Shown here in pieces: positions 1-4,639 of a DNA stretch of 9,628 bases; positions within the stretch are counted from its first letter, which is position 1, and each line of letters starts with the position of its first letter. The DNA is from an uncultured Propionibacteriaceae bacterium. Lineage in GTDB: Bacteria; Actinomycetota; Actinomycetes; Propionibacteriales; Propionibacteriaceae. Position numbers and translations under genes: made by a program. Location of the stretch: contig CALMAD010000190.1 in the NCBI GenBank assembly GCA_937859105.1, positions 1 through 9,628 on the forward strand. Reading direction: 5' to 3'. The notes under the pieces were generated by a model. The model was not told where the DNA came from. It ran no database searches and worked only from the letters and a program-made list of their open reading frames with translations.

Positions 1-42
1 CCCGCGTGGGCGGGCGGCGTCCGGTGAGCGACGAACGGGGAC
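1..42. other. Short non-coding tail at window edge
   Basis: This stretch lies downstream of the minus-strand dehydrogenase and is cut by the window edge. It contains CCCGC (1-5) and GCGGG (10-14), which could form a 5-bp hairpin with a 4-nt loop. There is no T-run on either side, so it is only a weak terminator candidate. Positions 16-31 carry a 16-nt sequence repeated with one mismatch at 1874-1889. Confidence 0.3.
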
Positions 43-942
43 TCAGGCCGAGGGGACCTCGCTGTGCTGCTCGATGAACGCCTGGACGACCGCCGTGTCC
101 TGGTCGCCGAGACCCTCGTCGGTGAGCTGGGTGAACACGGCCCGCAGCGGCTCGACGCTCAGGGTGTTCATGCCGACCCGTTCGGCTTCCTCGGCGAAGG
201 CGCGCAGGTCTTTGACCAGGAACTTCGCGGGGCCCGAGGGGGAGTGGTCGTGCGCGACGAACCGCGGCGCTTTCACCTGCAGGATGCGGCTGCCGGCGTA
301 GCCGTCGCCCAGCAGGTCGAACAGCAGGGCGACGTCGAGGCCCGACCGCTCGGCGAGCACGGCGGCCTCGGCGTTCGCGACGATCTCGGCGGCGACGATG
401 AGCTGGTTGCAGGCCTTCGCGATCTGGCCGGCGCCGAGCGGGCCGAGATGGACCGCGCGTCCGGTGGCGCTCAGCACGTCGACGACGCGGGCGGCGGGGG
501 CGTCGTCGCCGCCGACCATGACGGACAGGGTGCCCGTCTCGGCCCCCTCCGCGCCGCCGCTGACGGGGGCGTCCACGACCTCCACGAGCCCGTCGGTGTC
601 GCGCGCGAGGTCAGCCGCGAGGTCGCGCACCTCCTGCGAGCTGGTCGTCGACGACACGACGACCAGCAGGGGTTTCGTCACTCCGGCGAGCAGGCCGTCG
701 GGGCCGTCGAGGGTGGCGCGGATGTGGGCGATCGCCGGCACCATGTAGATGATGATGTCGGACGCCTCGGCGACCTCGCGGACGGTCTCGGTCCACTCGG
801 CGCCGGCGTCGATCAGGGGTTCGAGGCCGTCGCGGTCGATGTTGCGCAGCAGCACGCGGTCGCCCGGCTTCGCCGCCGCGAGGACGTGACGTGCCATGGG
901 TCGCCCCATCGTGCCGAGTCCGATGAATCCTGTCGTTGTCAT
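43..942 (-). CDS. NAD(P)-dependent beta-hydroxyacid dehydrogenase (3-hydroxyisobutyrate dehydrogenase / tartronate semialdehyde reductase family)
   Basis: A 299-residue cytosolic oxidoreductase that should interconvert a small beta-hydroxyacid and its aldehyde or keto form using NAD(P). The Rossmann glycine motif GLGTMG is at residues 8-13. The family substrate-binding signature DAPVSGG is at 124-130. The catalytic lysine is K176 in GAGQIAKACNQL, with N179 behind it, and the C-terminal all-helical half carries the conserved K244-D245 pair. The length is normal for the family. I chose the ATG at 942 because the glycine motif then starts six residues in. The frame is open to 1029, but the 29 extra residues would cross the promoter region and resemble no domain. 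The gene is divergent from the FAH-family gene at 1071, which suggests shared control and a joint catabolic role (inference). The substrate cannot be read from sequence: hydroxyisobutyrate, tartronate semialdehyde and 4-hydroxybutyrate dehydrogenases all share these motifs. Confidence 0.93.
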   Translation of the reverse strand: MTTTGFIGLGTMGRPMARHVLAAAKPGDRVLLRNIDRDGLEPLIDAGAEWTETVREVAEASDIIIYMVPAIAHIRATLDGPDGLLAGVTKPLLVVVSSTTSSQEVRDLAADLARDTDGLVEVVDAPVSGGAEGAETGTLSVMVGGDDAPAARVVDVLSATGRAVHLGPLGAGQIAKACNQLIVAAEIVANAEAAVLAERSGLDVALLFDLLGDGYAGSRILQVKAPRFVAHDHSPSGPAKFLVKDLRAFAEEAERVGMNTLSVEPLRAVFTQLTDEGLGDQDTAVVQAFIEQHSEVPSA

Positions 943-1070
943 GGTGCGCCCGTTCTTCCGCGTCGTTGCCGATAACCTGATGCCCTCAGTATGGCGGAGC
1001 CTTCGTCGGTGGTTCAATAGGTTGCACACTGTTCAGTTGACTGAATGATTCGGTTGGTCGAGGAGAACCC
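943..1070. promoter_or_regulatory. Divergent intergenic promoter region
   Basis: This 128-nt region separates two divergent metabolic genes and must hold both promoters. For the minus-strand dehydrogenase a candidate -35 TTGAAC (1017-1012) and -10 CATACT (993-988) sit 18 nt apart. For the plus-strand FAH-family gene a candidate -35 TTGCAC (1022-1027) and -10 AATGAT (1044-1049) sit 16 nt apart. All are imperfect matches to the housekeeping sigma consensus. The plus-strand gene has a good Shine-Dalgarno GAGGAG at 1060-1065, five nt before its ATG. The dehydrogenase has only a weak one (GGAAG about 12 nt upstream). Promoter positions are inferred by eye. Confidence 0.4.
1032..1045. promoter_or_regulatory. 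Putative operator palindrome TTCAGTTGACTGAA
   Basis: A 14-bp inverted repeat with 6-bp arms TTCAGT and ACTGAA around a central TG. It lies between the candidate -35 and -10 of the FAH-family gene and just upstream of the candidate dehydrogenase promoter. That position and size fit a dimeric repressor, for example of the GntR or IclR families often paired with such enzymes, but no regulator gene is present in the window. The AT-rich character stands out from the surrounding GC-rich DNA. The site is seen in the sequence; its function is inferred. Confidence 0.45.
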
Positions 1071-1817
1071 ATGAGACTCGCACGCATCGCCACCCCCGAC
1101 GGGCCGCGCCCTGTGGTCGAACGCGACGGACGCTGGCTGGGGGTCGTCGATCTCTTCGACTCGCCGCTCGAGCCCACCGGCGAGAGCTATCCGCTGGAGG
1201 GCGCCGAGTTGCTGGCGCCCGTGGAGCCCCTGGTCGTGCTGGGGATGGCGCACAACTCCGGCCCCGCCGACCGAGCGTTGCCCGCGAGCGCCTTCATGAA
1301 GTCGGCGCGCACGGTGGTCGGCCCCGGCGACCCGATCGTGCTGGACGCCGACGCCGGGCGCCTCAAGGGCGAGTGCGAGTTGACCATCGTCGTAGGCCGC
1401 GAGTGCCGGAAGGTCACGGCGGAGGAGGCCGAGGAGTACATCCTCGGCTGGACCGTCGGCAATGACGTCACCGCGCCCGACGGGATCGCGAGCGACGAGA
1501 AGATGATCTCCTCCAAGAGCGGCGATGGATTCACCCCCATCGGCCCGTGGGTCGAGACGGAACTGGACGCGCTCGACGTCGCCCTCGTGGCGACGGTCAA
1601 CGGGCGGGAGGCCGCGTCCTCGAGTTCTGCGGCGCTGGCATGGAACCCGTTCGAGGTGCTCGCCTACGCCAGCGCCCACATGACGTTGGGGCCGGGGGAC
1701 ATCATCCTGACCGGCGCGCCGGGGACCGGGTTCGATGTGGTCGTGGGGGACGAGTGCGGCTGCGAGGTCGCGGGCATCGGCTTCCTCGGCAACCCCGTCG
1801 TGGCGCTGGACGCCTGA
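1071..1817 (+). CDS. Fumarylacetoacetate hydrolase (FAH) family protein
   Basis: A 248-residue metal-dependent hydrolase, isomerase or decarboxylase of the FAH superfamily. Family members cleave or rearrange 2-oxo/enol acids in aromatic and sugar-acid catabolism. The C-terminal FAH fold begins around residue 52. Likely metal ligands are E101 and E103 in GECELTIVVG and D132 in NDVT. K149 lies in SSKSGDGFTPIGPW, and GDIILTGAPGTG (209-220) is the late conserved loop, where the more usual TGTP reads TGAP. The first 50 residues form the short N-terminal domain seen in HpcE-type bacterial members. The start is an ATG with Shine-Dalgarno GAGGAG five nt upstream. It is divergent from the beta-hydroxyacid dehydrogenase, with a palindromic operator candidate between them, so both may act in one catabolic route. 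The actual reaction is not predictable: fumarylpyruvate hydrolase, acylpyruvase, 2-hydroxyhepta-2,4-dienedioate isomerase and oxaloacetate decarboxylase activities all occur in this family. Confidence 0.92.
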   Translation: MRLARIATPDGPRPVVERDGRWLGVVDLFDSPLEPTGESYPLEGAELLAPVEPLVVLGMAHNSGPADRALPASAFMKSARTVVGPGDPIVLDADAGRLKGECELTIVVGRECRKVTAEEAEEYILGWTVGNDVTAPDGIASDEKMISSKSGDGFTPIGPWVETELDALDVALVATVNGREAASSSSAALAWNPFEVLAYASAHMTLGPGDIILTGAPGTGFDVVVGDECGCEVAGIGFLGNPVVALDA

Positions 1818-1850
1818 CGGGCGCGGCGTCCGGGGGCGACTGGGGCGTTC

Positions 1851-1872
1851 CCGGCCGGCAACGGGCGGCCGG
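1851..1872 (+). terminator. GC-rich hairpin downstream of FAH-family gene
   Basis: CCGGCCG (1851-1857) and CGGCCGG (1866-1872) can form a perfect 7-bp stem with an 8-nt loop, 33 nt after the FAH-family stop codon. There is no T-tract, so it is not a classical intrinsic terminator. Stems without a T-tract have been proposed to work in high-GC actinobacteria. It could separate the catabolic transcript from rplS. Confidence 0.35.
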
Positions 1873-1898
1873 AGGCGTCCGATGAGCGAGCGACGCGA

Positions 1899-1911
1899 GG
1901 CGAATTTCGCC
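1899..1911. repeat. 13-bp palindrome GGCGAATTTCGCC
   Basis: Perfect 6-bp arms GGCGAA and TTCGCC around one T, in the region where the rplS promoter is expected. It could be a protein-binding site or a small hairpin in the leader. No family of regulator is recognised. Confidence 0.4.
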
Positions 1912-1959
1912 GAGCGGCGTCCCTATGGCAAACTTGGTCGGGTTGCGCTGCGTGCTTCC

Positions 1960-2022
1960 TGCCACAGGGGGTCGGCGCGCGGGCGACTCTCCGATTTCAG
2001 GCGTACGTGGTGTCCTGTGGCA
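1960..2022 (+). promoter_or_regulatory. Inverted repeat in rplS leader (possible mRNA regulatory structure)
   Basis: TGCCACAGG (1960-1968) is perfectly complementary to CCTGTGGCA (2014-2022), and one G-U pair extends the stem inward. The enclosed loop is about 45 nt and can fold further, for example GTCG (1971-1974) with CGAC (1984-1987). The stem ends six nt before the rplS Shine-Dalgarno, which suits an autoregulatory ribosomal-protein leader. L19 leaders are known from Firmicutes and Flavobacteria; I do not recognise this one as either. The structure is seen as base complementarity; the function is inferred. Confidence 0.42.
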
Positions 2023-2039
2023 CCGGCGAGGAACAGATC

Positions 2040-2390
2040 ATGAGCAAGCTGGTCAACGAGGTCGCGCAGTCTGCGCTGCGCACCGACATCCCCCCCTTCC
2101 GTCCGGGCGACTCCGTCAAGGTGCACGTTCGCGTGGTGGAGGGCAACCGGTCCCGTATCCAGGTGTTCGCGGGCAACGTGATCGCCCGCACCGGCTCCGG
2201 CATCAACGAGGCCTTCACCGTTCGCAAGATCAGCTTCGGCACGGGTGTCGAGCGCACGTTCCCGCTGCATTCCCCGATCATCGAGAAGATCGAGGTCGAT
2301 CGTCAGGGCGACGTGCGCCGCGCCAAGCTGTACTACCTGCGCAACCTGCGCGGCAAGGCCGCCAAGATCAAGGAGAAGCGCGAGAACTGA
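2040..2390 (+). CDS. rplS: 50S ribosomal protein L19
   Basis: A 116-residue protein of the large ribosomal subunit that sits at the 30S-50S interface near bridges to 16S rRNA. It matches the L19 family from end to end: FRPGDSV at residues 20-26, [19 protein letters not shown] at 61-79, [10 protein letters not shown] at 92-101, and a lysine-rich tail. Length is typical. The ATG at 2040 is preceded by Shine-Dalgarno GAGGAA at 2028-2033, spacing six nt, which decides the start. An in-frame GTG at 2007 lies inside the leader hairpin and adds residues foreign to L19. It heads the run to lepB, rnhB and the DUF2469 gene, as in mycobacteria. In many bacteria rplS follows rpsP-rimM-trmD. Here the immediate upstream neighbour is an unrelated catabolic gene, so the gene probably has its own promoter. 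Confidence 0.98.
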   Translation: MSKLVNEVAQSALRTDIPPFRPGDSVKVHVRVVEGNRSRIQVFAGNVIARTGSGINEAFTVRKISFGTGVERTFPLHSPIIEKIEVDRQGDVRRAKLYYLRNLRGKAAKIKEKREN

Positions 2391-2413
2391 TCGCGCGACA
2401 CTGAGGGGCAGCG

Positions 2414-3220
2414 GTGGCGACGGATTCGGGCAGCCAGGCACAGGCACCCGAGGAGAACTCAGGCGAACAGCGCGGCGAGAAGGCTCCCCGCAGCGGCTTC
2501 GCCGGGGTGATTCGCGAGTTCGCGATCATCATCGTCGGGGCGCTCATCGCGACCACGCTGCTGCGCATGTTCCTGCTGCAGGTGTTCGTGATCCCGTCGG
2601 GGTCGATGGAGCAGACGTTGCTGCCGCAGGATCGGGTGCTCGTTCAGAAGGTCATCCCGTACCGGCGGGGTGACGTGGTCGTCTTCACCGACGACAACGA
2701 GTGGATGGGGTACGCGAGCCAGGAGGCGTTGCCGCCGGCCGAAGATGCGCTCGTCTTCGTCGGTCTGATGCCCGACCCGCGTTCCCACAACCTCATCAAG
2801 AGACTGATCGGCATGCCCGGCGACCACGTCGTCTGCTGCGACGCGCAGGGGCGCGTGAGCGTGAACGGCCGCGCCCTCGACGAGGGGTCGTACCTGTACC
2901 GCGACGAGGACGGCAAGCCCATCCAACCGTCGGAATACACGTTCGACGTGGTCGTCCCGGCGGATCGGGTGTTTCTTCTGGGCGATCACCGCAACGATTC
3001 GGCCGATTCGCGCTGCCATCTGAAGGAAGAGGCGGACGGGGTTCAGGGCGCCCCCGCCTTCGTCCGGACGTCGTCGGTGGTCGGCACCGCGGCGGCGATC
3101 GTGCTGCCCTTCGACCGCATCCGGGGCCTGTCGCGTCCGGCGACCTTCGAGAACGTTCCTGCGGCCACGGGTGCCGCGCCCGCGCAGCCGATCGTGCGCG
3201 GGGACGCCCCGGCCTGCTGA
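2414..3220 (+). CDS. lepB: Signal peptidase I
   Basis: A 268-residue membrane-anchored serine protease that removes signal peptides from exported preproteins on the outer face of the cytoplasmic membrane. A polar, charged N-terminal tail of about 33 residues is followed by one transmembrane helix at roughly 36-59. Box B has the nucleophile S64 in PSGSMEQTL, and the general base K129 is in the KRLIGMPGD box. The GDHRNDSADSR box is at 190-200. There is no clear second C-terminal membrane helix. The start is GTG with GAGGGG at 2403-2408, five nt upstream. It follows rplS by 23 nt and precedes rnhB by 12 nt, so the three are very likely co-transcribed. All catalytic residues are present. The order rplS-lepB-rnhB is shared with mycobacteria. 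Confidence 0.97.
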   Translation: MATDSGSQAQAPEENSGEQRGEKAPRSGFAGVIREFAIIIVGALIATTLLRMFLLQVFVIPSGSMEQTLLPQDRVLVQKVIPYRRGDVVVFTDDNEWMGYASQEALPPAEDALVFVGLMPDPRSHNLIKRLIGMPGDHVVCCDAQGRVSVNGRALDEGSYLYRDEDGKPIQPSEYTFDVVVPADRVFLLGDHRNDSADSRCHLKEEADGVQGAPAFVRTSSVVGTAAAIVLPFDRIRGLSRPATFENVPAATGAAPAQPIVRGDAPAC

Positions 3221-3232
3221 CGCGGCGATCCC

Positions 3233-3871
3233 GTGAGTTATCGGATTCGCGCGGACGCCGGCCTCTACGGCTACGAGCGGGGGCTGTCCCGCGCCGGTTT
3301 CGCCCGGGTCGCCGGGGCCGACGAGGCTGGGCGCGGGGCGTGCGCGGGCCCGCTGGTGGCGGCCGCGGTCGTCCTGCCTGCCAGGCCCTTGCCGGGCCTG
3401 AACGACTCGAAGAAGCTCACGCCGCGGGCTCGGGAACGCATGTATGACGTGATCGTCCGTCGGGCGGTCGCCTGGTCGGTCGTCCGGGTGGAGCCGGCCG
3501 AGTGCGATGCGCTGGGGATGCACGTCGCCAACCTCGAGGCGTTGCGGCGGGCCGTGTGGCGGCTGGGCGTCGGTCCCGATTTCGTGTTGACCGACGGCTT
3601 CCCGGTCGACGGGTTCGGCGTCCCGACCCTCGCGATGTGGAAGGGGGACGCCGTCGCCGCGAGTGTCGCGGCGGCGTCCGTCGTGGCGAAGGTGACGCGC
3701 GACCGGATCATGCGTGAATACCACGATGACTACCCCGAATACCGCTTCGACATCCACAAGGGCTACTGCACGACGCTGCACCAGAGCGAGCTTGATGAAC
3801 ACGGCCCGTGCGCGATCCATCGGATGAACTGGGACAACGTGGCGCGAACGGTTAAGCTTGGCCGGTCATGA
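3233..3871 (+). CDS. rnhB: Ribonuclease HII
   Basis: A 212-residue cytosolic endonuclease that cuts RNA in RNA-DNA hybrids, including single ribonucleotides misincorporated into DNA. The signature GADEAGRG holds acidic residues D30 and E31. D121 in LTDGF and D157 in KVTRDRIM complete the metal-binding set. NDSKKLTPRARE (57-68) and the late HKGYCTTLHQ segment are also typical of type 2 RNase H. The GTG at 3233 was chosen because it puts the first motif near residue 28, as in relatives. Its Shine-Dalgarno is weak, so coupling to lepB termination 12 nt upstream is likely. The stop overlaps the next start as ATGA (3868-3871). Confidence 0.97.
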   Translation: MSYRIRADAGLYGYERGLSRAGFARVAGADEAGRGACAGPLVAAAVVLPARPLPGLNDSKKLTPRARERMYDVIVRRAVAWSVVRVEPAECDALGMHVANLEALRRAVWRLGVGPDFVLTDGFPVDGFGVPTLAMWKGDAVAASVAAASVVAKVTRDRIMREYHDDYPEYRFDIHKGYCTTLHQSELDEHGPCAIHRMNWDNVARTVKLGRS

Positions 3872-4176
3872 GTACCGAGGATCTTGAGCAGTACGAGAGC
3901 GAGTTGGAGCTTCAGCTCTACCGCGAGTACAAGGACGTGGTCGGCATCTTCGCCTACGCGGTGGAGACGGAGCGGCGGTTCTACCTGTGCAACGCGGTTG
4001 ACCTCAAGGTCCGCACCGAGGGCGGCGACGTGTACTACGAGGTGTCGATGGGCGACGCCTGGGTGTGGGACATGTACCGTCCGGCGCGGTTCGTGAAGTC
4101 GGCGAAGGTGCTGACGTTCCGCGACGTGTCGATCGAGGAGATCGCGCACTCGGAGTTGCAGGTCCCCGAGGTCTGA
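3868..4176 (+). CDS. DUF2469 family protein, actinobacterial conserved, function unknown
   Basis: A 102-residue, acidic, soluble protein. It matches the conserved actinobacterial family DUF2469, of which M. tuberculosis Rv2901c is a member. Shared features are the N-terminal ESELELQLYREYKDVVG stretch, then ETERRFYLCNAV, and the highly conserved DAWVWDMYRPARFVK around residues 63-77. No signal peptide or membrane helix is visible, and I see no catalytic motif. The ATG overlaps the rnhB stop by four nt (ATGA), and no strong Shine-Dalgarno is present, so translation is probably coupled to rnhB. The steady position directly after rnhB suggests a link to RNase HII or general growth, but that is inference only. 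Confidence 0.93.
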   Translation: MSTEDLEQYESELELQLYREYKDVVGIFAYAVETERRFYLCNAVDLKVRTEGGDVYYEVSMGDAWVWDMYRPARFVKSAKVLTFRDVSIEEIAHSELQVPEV

Positions 4177-4209
4177 GTCGACCCGCCCGCGAGGGCGAAA
4201 ATTGTCGAC
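4177..4209 (+). terminator. Nested inverted repeat with GNRA loop
   Basis: Immediately after the DUF2469 stop, CGCCC (4184-4188) and GGGCG (4193-4197) form a 5-bp stem closed by the GNRA tetraloop GCGA. It is followed by AAAATT and flanked on both sides by identical GTCGAC hexamers (4177-4182 and 4204-4209), which are self-complementary and could pair across the hairpin. There is no T-run on the plus strand. It may be a weak terminator, an RNA processing site or a protein-binding site. Confidence 0.38.
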
Positions 4210-4210
4210 A

Positions 4211-4241
4211 TTGACACGAATCCGGCGTCCATCCCCATCGT
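4211..4241 (+). promoter_or_regulatory. Candidate promoter of yraN-comM-dprA
   Basis: A perfect -35 hexamer TTGACA lies at 4211-4216. The best -10 candidate, CATCGT at 4236-4241, is poor and 19 nt away, so the call rests mainly on the -35. Transcription would start close to the yraN Shine-Dalgarno at 4249-4253. It lies in the only sizeable gap between rnhB-DUF2469 and the downstream DNA-processing genes. Confidence 0.33.
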
Positions 4242-4248
4242 GGGGGGT

Positions 4249-4254
4249 GGAGGT
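4249..4254 (+). promoter_or_regulatory. Ribosome binding site that sets the yraN start
   Basis: GGAGGT lies seven nt before the GTG at 4262. This strong site favours that codon over the in-frame TTG at 4202, which has no Shine-Dalgarno and sits in the palindromic gap. Confidence 0.75.
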
Positions 4255-4261
4255 GGGGAGC

Positions 4262-4639
4262 GTGTCGAACGAGGTGAGGGACGCCCGGCGGGCAACGGGC
4301 GCAGGCGGCGAAGAGTTGGCCGCACGATTTCTGGAGCGCCAAGGGTGGTCGGTGGTGGCCCGCAACTGGCGGTGCCGCGGCGGTGAGCTCGACCTGATCG
4401 CGACCGACCCTGACGGGGTCTTGGTGTTCTGCGAGGTGAAGACGCGGCGCGGGCTGGGGTACGGCGACCCGCTCGAGGCGATCACCTACGACAAGGTGCG
4501 GCGGCTGCGCGCGCTGGCGGCGGAGTACCTGCGGTCGCAGGATCGTCCGGCGGCCCGTGTCCGGCTGGACGCGGTGGGCGTGATGCTGCGGCGCGACGGG
4601 TCGGGGGCGGTCACGCACGTGCGGGGAATCGACGCATGA
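4262..4639 (+). CDS. yraN: YraN family (UPF0102) endonuclease-like protein
   Basis: A 125-residue small protein with the restriction-endonuclease-like fold of the UPF0102 family. The PD-(D/E)XK-type residues are visible: E19 in GEELAARFL, D44 in GGELDLIA, and E58 and K60 in VFCEVKTRR. The family is thought to act on nucleic acids, but its biological role is not settled. The GTG at 4262 gives the usual family length and follows GGAGGT at seven-nt spacing. An alternative TTG at 4202 would add 20 residues unlike the family. The stop overlaps the comM start as ATGA (4636-4639). The yraN-comM-dprA order is widespread in actinobacteria and links the protein to DNA processing by context. Confidence 0.93.
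   Translation: MSNEVRDARRATGAGGEELAARFLERQGWSVVARNWRCRGGELDLIATDPDGVLVFCEVKTRRGLGYGDPLEAITYDKVRRLRALAAEYLRSQDRPAARVRLDAVGVMLRRDGSGAVTHVRGIDA

Larger units (their letters stand above)
1818..2039 (+). promoter_or_regulatory. Leader and presumed promoter region of rplS
   Basis: A 222-nt gap without a convincing gene, between the FAH-family stop and the rplS start. From left to right it holds a GC-rich hairpin (1851-1872), a 13-bp palindrome (1899-1911), a lone TATGGC (1924-1929) that is the only TA-containing -10-like hexamer nearby, and a 9-bp inverted repeat (1960-1968 with 2014-2022). The rplS Shine-Dalgarno GAGGAA is at 2028-2033. Because the upstream gene is an unrelated catabolic gene, rplS and the genes behind it most likely start from a promoter here. 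No good -35 is visible, so the promoter position is uncertain. Confidence 0.5.

Noticed and set aside
943..1029. Upstream extension of the dehydrogenase to 1029
   Set aside because: The 29 added residues precede the Rossmann strand without resembling any domain and would cover the promoter region; the ATG at 942 fits the family.
2007..2039. In-frame GTG upstream of rplS
   Set aside because: It adds 11 residues not found in L19 and lies inside the leader inverted repeat; the ATG at 2040 has a good GAGGAA.
2459..3820. Long minus-strand open frame of 453 codons opposite lepB and rnhB
   Set aside because: It is antisense to two clear genes, is rich in R, H, D and G as expected from the complement of GC-rich codons, and has no recognisable domain.
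4202..4261. TTG at 4202 as the yraN start
   Set aside because: It has no Shine-Dalgarno and lies within a palindromic gap; the GTG at 4262 has GGAGGT at good spacing and gives the normal family length.
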